Below are positions 47,242 through 55,660 of a DNA stretch of 64,000 nt, piece after piece. Each line of letters opens with the position of its first letter. Position 1 is the first letter of the stretch. The position numbers and the translations under genes are program-made. Source of the stretch: Verrucomicrobiaceae bacterium (GTDB lineage Bacteria; Verrucomicrobiota; Verrucomicrobiia; Verrucomicrobiales; Verrucomicrobiaceae); assembly GCA_027490195.1 (NCBI GenBank), contig JAIXYN010000020.1, positions 36,562-100,561 of the forward strand, in the 5' to 3' direction. The notes beneath the pieces were generated by a model. That model worked only from the letters and a program-made list of their open reading frames with translations, had not been told where the DNA came from and ran no database searches.

Positions 47242-50202
47242 ATGCTGCGTCTCATGTCGAAACCTCTGCTCCTCTCCCTCGCCCTCTCCGTCTCTGCCCA
47301 CGCGGACCCGGTGAGTTTCAGCCGCGAGGTGATGCCGCTGCTTTCAGACAACTGCCTTTCCTGCCACGGCCAGGACGCGGGCCACCGCAAGGCCGACCTC
47401 CGCCTCGACACCCAGGAAGGCGCACGCGAGGTCCTCAAATCCGGCGACTTAATGGCTCGCATCGTCACCACCGATCCCGAGGAACTCATGCCTCCCCCGA
47501 AGTCGCACAAGCCAGCCCTCAAGCCCGAGCAGGTCGCCCTCCTGAAACGCTGGATCACCGAAGGCGCACCCTGGGGCAAACACTGGTCCCTCGAAAAACC
47601 GGTCAAAGCCAAAGCCGCAGGCCATCCTGTGGACTTCTTCGTCAAAGCCCGCCTCGCCAAAGAAGGCCTCAAGCTCTCCCCCAAAGCCCCCGCTCACACC
47701 CTCCTCCGCCGCCTCTCCTTCGACCTCACCGGCCTCCCACCCACTCCGCAAGAAGTCACCGGCTTCATCAACGAGGGCCGCTCCGGTTCGACATTCGACA
47801 TTCGTCATTCGTCATTGGAGGCGCAAGCCGACAATCTCCTCGCCTCCCCCCGCTTCGGCGAGCGCATGGCCATGAATTGGCTGGACTCCGCTCGCTACGC
47901 CGACACCGACGGCTTCCAGTCAGACGCCTCCCGCACCAACTGGCCTTGGCGCGACTACGTGGTCGCGTCCTTCAACGCCAACAAACCCTTCGACCAGTTC
48001 ACCCTGGAACAATTCGCCGGAGATCTCCTCCCCAACGCCACGCCCGAACAAAAACTCGCCACCTGTTTCCACCGCAATCACATGACCAACGGCGAAGGCG
48101 GTCGCGACAAGGAAGAGTCCCGCATCGACTACGTCATCGACCGCGTGAACACCATGGGCACCGTCTGGCTCGGCCTCACCCTCGGCTGCACGCAGTGCCA
48201 CTCGCACAAGTTCGATCCCATCTCCCAGCACGACTACTACAGTCTCCACGCCTTCTTCAACAGCATCGACGAAGACGGTGCCGCCGGCACAGCTGCCAAA
48301 CCCTATCTGAGCTACCAGTCGCCCCTCGCCAAGCGTGCGGTGGATGAAGCCCAAAAACTCGTCGATGCCCGCAAGCCCATCGAAGCCAAGGCCAAAGCCG
48401 ACGCCGCCAAACCCTTCGAGAAATGGCTCTCTCAGCGCCAGAGCGCCGTGAAGGGCGGCTTCCAGGCCTGGCACGTCATGCACGGCGCAGTGGAATCCCA
48501 GGAAGGCTCAAAGCTGGCTCAGTCCAAAGACGGCATCGTCACCGCCAGCGGCCCCAATCCCAAGCAGGACGACTACCGCCTAATCTCGGTGATCAAACTC
48601 CCCCGCCTCACCGGCCTGAAGCTCGAAGTACTGCCTCAAAACGGCGCTCTCTCACGCGGGAAGAGCGGCGAATTCATCCTCACCGACATCAAGGTACAGG
48701 TGCGCCGCAAGGGCAGCTCCCAAATCCGCGACGTCCTCGTCAAATACGCCGTCGCCGACACCAAGCTCGAAGCAAAGGCTCGCGAGTATGGCGATGTGAA
48801 AGGCACCCTCGACGATGATCCCCGCAATGGCTGGACCACCAAAGGCTTCCCCAAAGACCAGCCCCACACCGCCCTCTACGGCCTCGCCGAGCCCCTCGTA
48901 CTCGAAAGCGATGAAGAACTCATCTTCGAACTTCGCCACCGCTCCACCAACGGCGACGCCAACATCGCCAGCTTCCGCGTTTCCGCCACCGACCAACCCG
49001 GCCCCGCCGTTCGCGAGCTCGGCCCCACGCCGCTCGAACAGCTCGCAGCAGGCAAACCCGAGCAAGGACGCCTGCTCGCGCAGTTCCTGGAAGATCACAC
49101 GCCCTACCAGCTCGCCAAGGCATCCCTTGATCGCGCCAATGCCCAGCTCAAGGAAGTCCAGGCCGCCGCCGGCAAGCTGAATGTCATGGTGCTCGCCGAG
49201 CGCAAAGAACCACGCGACACCCACGTCCTCATTCGCGGTGTCTGGGACAAAAAAGGCGATGTCGTCCAGCGCGATGTCCCCGCCGCCATCGCCCCCTGGC
49301 CCGCAGAGACAGCGCGCGACCGCATCGGCCTCGCCAAGTGGATCACCTCCAAAGAAAACCCTCTCACCGCCCGCGTCTTCGTGAATCAAGTCTGGCAGAT
49401 GCTCTTCGGTGCCGGACTCGTCCGCACGCCAGACGATTTCGGCCTCCAAGGCCAGCGCCCCACCCACCCCGAACTGCTCGACTGGCTCGCCGTCGATTTC
49501 ATGGAAAACGGCTGGGACGTGAAGAAGCTCATCAAGCTCATCGTCACCAGCGAGACCTACCAGCAGTCATCAGACCATACCAACCCCTCCGATCCGTCGA
49601 ATCTCCTGCTCTCACGCGGCCCCCGCTTCCGCCTCCCCGCCTGGATGATCCGCGATGCCGCCCTCGCTTCCTCCGGCCTGCTCAATCCCGCCCTCGGCGG
49701 CCCACCCGTGCGCCCCTACCAGCCCGACGGCGTCTGGGAGGAGATCTTCATGGGACGCTTCACCTATGAGCCCAGCCAAGGCCCCGCCCAGCACCGCCGC
49801 AGCTTGTACGCCTTCTGGCGTCGCACCATCGCCCCCACCTTCCTCTTCGACAGCGCCCAGCGCCGCGTCTGCGAAGTCGCCATGACCCGCACGAACACCC
49901 CTCTCCAAGCCCTCACCCTCCTCAATGACGAGACCATGATGGAAGCCTCCCGCGCCCTCGCCAAACGCATGCTCGCCGCGAAAACCGAAGATCGTCTCCC
50001 CCTGCTCTACCAGTCCGTGTTGACCCGACCGGCCACGCCCAAAGAGCAGTCCGTCCTCCAACGCGAACTCGACCGCGCTCTCGCCCATTACCGCACCCAC
50101 CCCGAAGACGCCCGCAAATTGCAAACCACCCCCGAACTCGCCGCCCACACGCTGATCGCCAGCATGGTCCTCAACCTCGACGAAGCCATCACCCATGAGT
50201 GA
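47242..50202 (+). CDS. Haem-c + DUF1549 + DUF1553 exported protein
   Basis: About 986 residues from the ATG at 47242; an ATG at 47254 would serve equally (MSKPLLLSLALSVSAHA is the signal peptide). A planctomycete-type cytochrome c domain follows with haem motif C38-LS-C41-H42. The DUF1549 domain (about 125-320) has LLRRLSFDLTGLPPT and a second CxxCH in GCTQCHSHKFDPI. The C-terminal DUF1553 domain includes NPLTARVFVNQVWQMLFGAGLV and NTPLQALTLLNDETMMEASR. Such proteins are paired with DUF1501 partners in Verrucomicrobiota and Planctomycetes; they are exported, likely redox-active, and suspected to act in degradation of complex, often sulfated, glycans, without proven chemistry. It overlaps the DUF1501 gene by 8 bp. 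A heptamer repeat (47787-47816) inserts FDIRHSS in the DUF1549 region. Confidence 0.9.
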   Translation: MLRLMSKPLLLSLALSVSAHADPVSFSREVMPLLSDNCLSCHGQDAGHRKADLRLDTQEGAREVLKSGDLMARIVTTDPEELMPPPKSHKPALKPEQVALLKRWITEGAPWGKHWSLEKPVKAKAAGHPVDFFVKARLAKEGLKLSPKAPAHTLLRRLSFDLTGLPPTPQEVTGFINEGRSGSTFDIRHSSLEAQADNLLASPRFGERMAMNWLDSARYADTDGFQSDASRTNWPWRDYVVASFNANKPFDQFTLEQFAGDLLPNATPEQKLATCFHRNHMTNGEGGRDKEESRIDYVIDRVNTMGTVWLGLTLGCTQCHSHKFDPISQHDYYSLHAFFNSIDEDGAAGTAAKPYLSYQSPLAKRAVDEAQKLVDARKPIEAKAKADAAKPFEKWLSQRQSAVKGGFQAWHVMHGAVESQEGSKLAQSKDGIVTASGPNPKQDDYRLISVIKLPRLTGLKLEVLPQNGALSRGKSGEFILTDIKVQVRRKGSSQIRDVLVKYAVADTKLEAKAREYGDVKGTLDDDPRNGWTTKGFPKDQPHTALYGLAEPLVLESDEELIFELRHRSTNGDANIASFRVSATDQPGPAVRELGPTPLEQLAAGKPEQGRLLAQFLEDHTPYQLAKASLDRANAQLKEVQAAAGKLNVMVLAERKEPRDTHVLIRGVWDKKGDVVQRDVPAAIAPWPAETARDRIGLAKWITSKENPLTARVFVNQVWQMLFGAGLVRTPDDFGLQGQRPTHPELLDWLAVDFMENGWDVKKLIKLIVTSETYQQSSDHTNPSDPSNLLLSRGPRFRLPAWMIRDAALASSGLLNPALGGPPVRPYQPDGVWEEIFMGRFTYEPSQGPAQHRRSLYAFWRRTIAPTFLFDSAQRRVCEVAMTRTNTPLQALTLLNDETMMEASRALAKRMLAAKTEDRLPLLYQSVLTRPATPKEQSVLQRELDRALAHYRTHPEDARKLQTTPELAAHTLIASMVLNLDEAITHE
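47787..47816 (+). repeat. Heptamer tandem repeat (TTCGWCA) within the DUF1549 coding region
   Basis: Four consecutive units, TTCGACA twice then TTCGTCA twice, plus TT. The reading frame encodes FDIRHSS at this point, just before the conserved NLLASPRFGERM segment. Because the unit is 7 bp, gain or loss of a unit would shift the frame. FDIRHSS-like text sits oddly in the domain and looks like an inserted sequence. Confidence 0.7.
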
Positions 50203-51616
50203 ATCCTCCCTCAACACCACCCGGCGCTACTTCCTCGGCCAATGCACCGGCGTATCCGTCGGTGCCATGGCTCTCAACTCGATGGCCCAGCAGGAAGCCA
50301 CCGGCCTGCCCTCCCTGCCCCATTTCGCGCCCAAGGCGAAACGCGTGATCTTCCTCACCCAATCCGGCGGCCCCTCTCAGATCGAACTCTTTGACCACAA
50401 ACCCGGCCTCATGGACTGGGCGGGCAAAGAGCTCCCAGAATCCGTCCGCCAAGGCCAGCGCCTCACCACCATGACGGCCAGTCAAAAGCAGCTCATCCTG
50501 CCTGGCCTCACCAAGTTCAGCCGCTGCGGCCAAAGCGGTGCCACCATCAGCGAATGGCTCCCCCATCTCCAGGGCGTCGCTGACGACCTCTGCTTCATCA
50601 AGTCGATGACGACAGACCAGATCAACCACGCCCCCGCGATGACCCAGTTTCTCACTGGCCATCAGCTCCCCGGCCGCCCAAGCATGGGCGCGTGGATCAG
50701 TTACGGCCTCGGCAGCCTGAACCGCAATCTGCCCGACTACCTGGTGCTCATCTCCAAAATGCAGCGCCCCAGCGACCAGCCGCTCTACGACCACTACTGG
50801 GGCAGCGGCTTCCTCCCTTCCCGCTATCAAGGCGTAAAGCTCCGCAATTCCAAAGACCCCGTCCTCTACCTCACCGATCCCGCAGGCCTCCCCCGCCACC
50901 TCCGCCGTGGCATGCTCGACGGACTCGCCGAACTCAACCAGATGCGCTTCGAGCAAACCCAGGACCCCGAAATCACCACGCGCATCCGCCAGTACGAAAT
51001 GGCCTACCGCATGCAGGCCAGCGTCCCGGAATTGACCGACCTCAGCGACGAGCCCGATCACGTCTTCGAAATGTACGGCCCGGACTCACGGCGTGCCGGT
51101 AGCTACGCCGCCAACTGCATCCTCGCCCGCCGCCTCGCAGAGCGTGGCGTGCGCTTCATCCAGCTCTTCCATCCCGACTGGGACCACCACAGCCGCTTGC
51201 CAAGCTGGTGCACTGCCCGCTGTCGCGACACCGACCAGCCCAGTGCCGCCCTCATCAAAGACCTCAAACAACGCGGCCTTCTCGACGACACCCTAGTCCT
51301 CTGGGGCGGCGAATTCGGCCGCGGCGTCGCCGGTCAGGGCAAATGGGACAGCCCCGAGGCCGGTCGCGATCACCACCCCCGCTGCTTCACCATGTGGATG
51401 GCCGGCGGCGGCGTCAAACCCGGCACCACCCATGGCGCGACGGACGACTTCAGCTACAACGTCGCCGAAAATCCCGTACACGTCCACGATCTCCACGCCA
51501 CCGTCATGCACCAGCTCGGCATCGACCACGAACGCTTCACCTTCCGCTCCCAGGGCCTCGACTTCAAACTCACCGGCGTCGAACCCGCCCACGTCGTGAA
51601 GAACATCCTCTCGTAA
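50195..51616 (+). CDS. DUF1501 Tat-exported protein (sulfatase-like fold)
   Basis: A 473-residue protein with a twin-arginine signal (NTTRRYFLGQCTG, R10-R11), including a Cys in the position that might take a lipid, though no clear lipobox follows. DUF1501 landmarks are RVIFLTQSGGPSQIELFDHKP, HLQGVADDLCFIKSM, INHAPAM, GSWISYGL-like MGAWISYGLGS, LPDYLVL, and late in the protein LVLWGGEFGR and RDHHPRCFTMWMAGGGVKPG. The family belongs to the alkaline-phosphatase/sulfatase superfamily by fold. It overlaps the DUF1549/DUF1553 gene by 8 bp, the standard arrangement for this pair, implying a shared export-linked function. There is no signal for regulation of its own. Confidence 0.9.
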   Translation: MSESSLNTTRRYFLGQCTGVSVGAMALNSMAQQEATGLPSLPHFAPKAKRVIFLTQSGGPSQIELFDHKPGLMDWAGKELPESVRQGQRLTTMTASQKQLILPGLTKFSRCGQSGATISEWLPHLQGVADDLCFIKSMTTDQINHAPAMTQFLTGHQLPGRPSMGAWISYGLGSLNRNLPDYLVLISKMQRPSDQPLYDHYWGSGFLPSRYQGVKLRNSKDPVLYLTDPAGLPRHLRRGMLDGLAELNQMRFEQTQDPEITTRIRQYEMAYRMQASVPELTDLSDEPDHVFEMYGPDSRRAGSYAANCILARRLAERGVRFIQLFHPDWDHHSRLPSWCTARCRDTDQPSAALIKDLKQRGLLDDTLVLWGGEFGRGVAGQGKWDSPEAGRDHHPRCFTMWMAGGGVKPGTTHGATDDFSYNVAENPVHVHDLHATVMHQLGIDHERFTFRSQGLDFKLTGVEPAHVVKNILS

Positions 51617-51733
51617 GCATCCGCGAATCCGCATCGTCCTCGTCCTCCTACTCGAACTCGTCCTCGATCCTACCACTCCGCTCCACTCAACACACTCGCA
51701 TGATACCATGGTCAATTGAGACCGGGTCTGTAT

Positions 51734-51795
51734 GATCCCGTAGGGATCACAGCGGGTAGCCAGGGATAAGCTCGCGCAGCGAGCGCCATCCCTGG
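51734..51795. repeat. Two adjacent intergenic hairpins (one nested)
   Basis: GATCCC-GTA-GGGATC at 51734-51748 is followed by a nested structure: CCAGGGAT (51760-51767) pairs with ATCCCTGG (51788-51795) around an inner GCTCGC-GCA-GCGAGC (51770-51784). The gap 51617-52095 otherwise holds a pyrimidine-rich stretch with repeated TCCTCG/ACTCG units (about 51632-51672) and the hairpin at 52008-52041, but no gene. As the first structure after the plus-strand DUF1501 stop it might also end that transcript, though it lacks a T-run. Confidence 0.65.
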
Positions 51796-52007
51796 AAGAC
51801 AAACGCGCCCTCCGGAAAGCCAACCCAGCGCATTCTTCCAACACCGCGCCCTCCAGCAGCGTCTCACCGCACCGCCGCCGCACTGCCCCTGCGCATCTCA
51901 CACAGACGCCGTCCACTACAGCGGCGCATAGGAGATCTTTGAAAAACGGTCGTTGGCTCTCGGGCAGAGCCATTTTCAATTGATCATGTTAAACCCAGCA
52001 CTGTTCC

Positions 52008-52041
52008 GTAGTCCCGCCTTTAGGCGTTCTGGAAAGCTCCG
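52008..52041. repeat. TTTA-loop hairpin repeat, copy 1
   Basis: Form: GTAGTCC, then a stem CGCC-TTTA-GGCG, then TTCTGGAAAGCTCCGC. Two more copies lie at 59807-59840 and 59878-59910. The stem sequence differs among copies but pairing is kept. Confidence 0.7.
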
Positions 52042-52095
52042 CAAGCTCACCTGCATCGTCCCCGCCCCCATCACTCCTCAGCATAAAACCGCCAC

Positions 52096-53637
52096 TCACC
52101 CCACCCCAGCGAACCCCTTCCTCACCCTCTGCGCCTGCTCCTGAATCTCACCTCGCTGCTCCGCACTCAATCTCCCCACATTCTTGAGCTGCATCGCCAT
52201 CCTCTGATTCCCCCGCAGCTTCACCTCATGCTGCAGCAGATAGTCCCAATACAGCGTCGTAAAGGGACACGCCTTCGCCCCTGTCGCCTGCGCAGGATCA
52301 TACTTGCATCCCTTGCAGTAGTTGCTCATCCGCTGGATGTATTTGCCGCTCGCCACATACGGCTTGCTCGCCATCAGGCCACCGTCTCCATACTGGGACA
52401 TGCCCAGCACGTTGGGCAGCTCCACCCACTCCACCGCGTCCACATACGCCGCTAGGTACCACTCGTGCACCTGATACGGGTCCACCCCGTAGAGCAGCGC
52501 AAACAAACCCGTCACCATCAGCCGCTGAATGTGGTGCGCATACCCGTAGCGCAGCGTCTGCGAAAGCGCATCCCGCATGCAGTTCATGTCCGTCTCCCCC
52601 GTCCAGTAAAAACCCGGCAGCGCCTCATGCGCATCCATGGCATTCAGCCGCACATAGTCCGGCATCTTCTGCCAGTAGATGCCCCGCACATACTCCCGCC
52701 AGCCAAGGATCTGCCGGATGAATCCCTCCACCGCCGCCAGCGGTGCCTTGCCTTCACGCCACGCCTTCTCCGCCGCCGCGATGACCACCCTCGGGTTCAG
52801 CAGCTTCAGGTTCATCGCCGCACTTAGCCGTGAATGATACAGCCACGGCTCATTCACCCACATCGCATCCTGATACTGCCCAAACTGCGCCAGCCGGTGC
52901 ACAATGAAATCCTCCAGCGCCTCCACGCTCTGCGCCGCCGTCACCGGCCAGTCGAAATCCTTCAGCGTGCCCGGATGCTTCGCAAAGCGATCCTCCACCA
53001 GCGCGATGACTTCCCGCGTGATCTCATCCGGCACAAACTTCCTTGGCGGCACCCGCAGCAAATCCGGCCCCTCTTTGCCAAAGGCCCCGCGATTGTCGTG
53101 ATCAAAGTTCCACTCCCCGCCCGCCGGCTTGCCCTCCTCCATCAGCACACCCGTGCGCTGCCTCATCTCACGGTAAAAGAACTCCATCCGCAGTTGTTTT
53201 CGCCCTTTGGCATGTTCCGCAAACTCCGCCGTCGTGCAAAGAAAATGCCGGTCCTCGCGCACCTCCAGCGGCACCCCCAGCTCCGCAGCCACAGCTTCCA
53301 GATCACGCTGCACGCCCCATTCTCCGGCCTGCACCATCACCAGTGCCGAGGGCCGCAGTTCCAGCACGTTGGCGCGCAGCGCCTCCACAAAGCTCCCGTG
53401 CGCTCCCATCTCATGATAATCCACCCGCCACCCCTTCTCCCGCAGCGCCTCGCGGAAATGCCGCATGGCCGCGAGAAAGACAGCGATGCGCGCCTTCACA
53501 CTCCACACCTTGGTGGACTCCGCCGCCACCTCGGCCATCCACACCACATCCCGCCGCGGATCAAAGCCGTCAAAAGCGGCGGATTGAAGATCAAGCTGGT
53601 CTCCCAGCACTAGCACAAGTCGGGGTTGGGATGGCAT
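52096..53637 (-). CDS. Iron-sulfur bacterial cryptochrome/photolyase, (6-4) photolyase type
   Basis: A 513-residue flavoprotein of the FeS-BCP/CryPro group (cryptochrome/photolyase-related proteins), whose characterised member Agrobacterium PhrB repairs UV (6-4) photoproducts using FAD, a lumazine chromophore and a [4Fe-4S] cluster. The N-terminal Rossmann-like antenna domain starts LVLVLGDQLD. Four cysteines, C353, C441, C444 and C457, have exactly the spacing (88, 3, 13) I recall for the PhrB cluster ligands at 350, 438, 441 and 454. Readable catalytic-domain text includes WREYVRGIYW, YGYAHHIQRLMVTG (with the paired histidines), VEWVELPNVLGMSQYGDGG and MSNYCKGCKYDP. Cytosolic DNA repair in light is the likely role. 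The C-terminus is close to family length. The start at 53637 leads straight into the first strand. Confidence 0.93.
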   Translation of the reverse strand: MPSQPRLVLVLGDQLDLQSAAFDGFDPRRDVVWMAEVAAESTKVWSVKARIAVFLAAMRHFREALREKGWRVDYHEMGAHGSFVEALRANVLELRPSALVMVQAGEWGVQRDLEAVAAELGVPLEVREDRHFLCTTAEFAEHAKGRKQLRMEFFYREMRQRTGVLMEEGKPAGGEWNFDHDNRGAFGKEGPDLLRVPPRKFVPDEITREVIALVEDRFAKHPGTLKDFDWPVTAAQSVEALEDFIVHRLAQFGQYQDAMWVNEPWLYHSRLSAAMNLKLLNPRVVIAAAEKAWREGKAPLAAVEGFIRQILGWREYVRGIYWQKMPDYVRLNAMDAHEALPGFYWTGETDMNCMRDALSQTLRYGYAHHIQRLMVTGLFALLYGVDPYQVHEWYLAAYVDAVEWVELPNVLGMSQYGDGGLMASKPYVASGKYIQRMSNYCKGCKYDPAQATGAKACPFTTLYWDYLLQHEVKLRGNQRMAMQLKNVGRLSAEQRGEIQEQAQRVRKGFAGVG

Positions 53638-53760
53638 GGCGCATGCGCATTACGCACCATGCAGCTCCGAGGGCACGTCTGTCTTGCGATGACCGCAAAA
53701 TCCAACGACACATTTCTCAGTCCTATGAGTTCTACTTGGGTAAGTGATCAGAGGGCATAG

Positions 53761-53867
53761 CCCAGCGGCTAGGCGGGAGAGCCGCCTGCTATGGAAGAAT
53801 AACAGGCAAACGACCAACGCAACCAATGGGGCCGCTCCGCCGTCCGGGCAATGGGACAAGATTTTAT
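53761..53867. repeat. 106-bp intergenic hairpin repeat, copy 2
   Basis: Ungapped match to 3891-3997, roughly 91% identical over 106 bp. The inner hairpin flanked by GCCTG and CAGGC is kept, although the central bases differ (TATGGAAGAATA here against a 10-bp palindrome ATTGATCAAT in copy 1). Confidence 0.75.
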
Positions 53868-53952
53868 ACCACGCACAACTTAAAACAGGTCTGTATTCCT
53901 GACGCAGCGGAAACCTGTTCCCTAACAGCTGCAAGACCCGGCGCTCGGGGCT

Positions 53953-54020
53953 GTAGGTTGGTTGTGTTTGGCGTCCAAGGCATTTCATCGCCCAGCGCCA
54001 TCTCCGCCAAACCGCCCGAC
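53953..54020. repeat. 68-bp intergenic inverted-repeat element, copy 3
   Basis: Same length and near-identical ends as 44063-44130: GTAGGTTGGTTGTGTTTGGCG on the left and CGCCAAACCGCCCGAC on the right, able to pair. The centre is divergent. Confidence 0.7.
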
Positions 54021-54256
54021 TGCGAGGACCTTCGCACTCCCCAGCATTTACCATGCGCGCACAGACACCTCCCATTCTTCGCACTGTGCGCTTCAAAACT
54101 CACTGCGTAGTTCCCCAGCCAGCCTGTGAGACCCTCCGCCATCCTTCTCACGAATGGGGATCTTCAGACTCATTTTCAACTGCGTGTGGTATGAGAACGT
54201 GCCGCAAGCCCCCAAACCCCGATCACTTACCCCAGTAGAATGAGCAAACCTCTGCA

Positions 54257-55513
54257 TCACGCCGCCATCGGTACCCCATAGGGCAGGATGTCGGGTATCG
54301 GCGAGAACTCTCGGATCTTCGTCCACAGGGATGAATAATCCTTGTTCACATCTCCAGACAGGCAGTCAGTGATCTCGTCACCGGCCTCCGGATACTTCAT
54401 CACCACATCCTTGAAGGAAAAGCTCGGATTGTAGAAGGCATAGACCAGCTTGCGCATGTTATCGATTCCCTGCCGCATGTACTCGGCGTAGTCGGCAAAG
54501 CGCTCCGGCGAAACATCACCCGCCACCAGCGCCTCATGCACCGCATCTCCCGCCAGCACGCCGCTCTTTAGCGCCAGCATCACGCCGCTGCTGAACACAG
54601 GGTCAAGAAACGCAAACGCATCCCCCACCAGCAGCAGACCCGGCGATGCACCATACTTCGAGTGCCTTGAATACTCGCTCGTGATCCAGTATTCACCCGT
54701 CGAAGTGCCGCAGGAGAGGTGATCCTCGATCCATTTATTCTCGCTGATCTCGCGCTGAAACATCGCCTTCGGATCCTTCACCCCATCGCGGCTCAGATAC
54801 TTGCCTTCAGCCACGACACCGACGCTCACCATGTCATCATGCATCGGGATGTGCCAGAACCAGCCCTTGTCCGGCACAAACGCGATCGTCGTCGAACCTT
54901 CATCAATGCCCGATTCACGCTTCGATCCCTTGTAGTACGTCCACACCGCCACCTTGTTTAAATAAGGGTCGCCCACACGCCAGCCTTCACGCACCGAGGC
55001 AAACGCTTCCTTGCCCGAGGCGTCGATCACCAGCTTGGCCAGCAGGTGCTCCTTGCTGCCGTCCTTGTTCTGCACCGCCACGCCGATCACCCGGCCGCTG
55101 TCATCCTTGAGCAACTGCGTCACCGTCGTTTCCTCCCGCACCGTGGCACCCTTGCCGCGCGCATGCTCCATCAGCATCTGGTCAAACTCCGACCGCATCA
55201 CCTGCCACGTTTGCGCCACCGTCTCGCGGTCATAGCGATTGTAAAAATAAAACGGCTGCGAGCGCCGCCCGTCAGGCTGCACAAAACTCACGCTGAACTT
55301 CTTCATGAAGTGCGACTTCTTCATCGTCGGGATCAGCCCCAGCCGCTCCAGCGGTCCAAACGTGAACGGGATCAACGACTCCCCCACATGATAGCGCGGA
55401 AACTTCTCCCGCTCGAGCACCAGCACCTTGTGACCATGCTCCGCCAGGATGGCTGCCGTGCTCGTTCCGGCCGGACCGCCGCCGATGATGATGACTTCGT
55501 GGGTGCTGTTCAT
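54257..55513 (-). CDS. Flavin-dependent halogenase-like FAD oxidoreductase
   Basis: 418 residues from the ATG at 55513 (MNSTHEVIIIGGG); longer in-frame starts exist but add sequence with no family features. The FAD-binding motif GGGPAG (11-16) follows the first strand, with an acidic end at the second strand (LVLERE). The WxWxIP motif that marks flavin-dependent halogenases is present as WFWHIP (218-223). K71/K72 lie in the segment after VGESLIP where the catalytic lysine of tryptophan halogenases sits. GLLLVGDAFAFLDPVFSSGVM is the second FAD motif. Alternatives are a geranylgeranyl-reductase-like or plain monooxygenase role, as many WxWxIP-bearing proteins are untested. No biosynthetic cluster or flavin reductase lies beside it. 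Confidence 0.8.
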   Translation of the reverse strand: MNSTHEVIIIGGGPAGTSTAAILAEHGHKVLVLEREKFPRYHVGESLIPFTFGPLERLGLIPTMKKSHFMKKFSVSFVQPDGRRSQPFYFYNRYDRETVAQTWQVMRSEFDQMLMEHARGKGATVREETTVTQLLKDDSGRVIGVAVQNKDGSKEHLLAKLVIDASGKEAFASVREGWRVGDPYLNKVAVWTYYKGSKRESGIDEGSTTIAFVPDKGWFWHIPMHDDMVSVGVVAEGKYLSRDGVKDPKAMFQREISENKWIEDHLSCGTSTGEYWITSEYSRHSKYGASPGLLLVGDAFAFLDPVFSSGVMLALKSGVLAGDAVHEALVAGDVSPERFADYAEYMRQGIDNMRKLVYAFYNPSFSFKDVVMKYPEAGDEITDCLSGDVNKDYSSLWTKIREFSPIPDILPYGVPMAA

Positions 55514-55660
55514 GTGCATAACAACTTCAATACGCATGAATGCTGTCCGGTGGTACAGCGCCTGCAATACCATTTCAGCATCACTTTCATGCCCGTTGGC
55601 GATAAGGGCGGCTGCAAAACAAAACTTCCCATTCAAAGCCACGTTTGGTACAACCCCGCC

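Larger units (their letters stand above)
53730..54240. mobile_element. Gene-free 511-bp interval bounded by 20-bp inverted repeats (MITE-like)
   Basis: The left end (53730-53749) reads TTCTACTTGGGTAAGTGATC, and the right end (54221-54240) is its reverse complement with one mismatch. Between them lie one copy of the 106-bp repeat (53761-53867), one copy of the 68-bp repeat (53953-54020) and an inverted AACAGGT/ACCTGTT pair (53884-53919), but no supportable gene. This layout fits a non-autonomous element or a composite of nested small elements. I see no clear target-site duplication. It covers most of the 53638-54256 gap. Confidence 0.5.

Noticed and set aside
47118..48347. 409-codon plus-strand frame
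   Set aside because: It is a frame-shifted shadow of the DUF1549/DUF1553 gene with an Arg/Pro/His-rich product.
53650..54096. 148-codon minus-strand frame in the repeat-rich gap
   Set aside because: It is built from the two dispersed repeats and the photolyase upstream region, has no domain, and would be broken in the other repeat copies.
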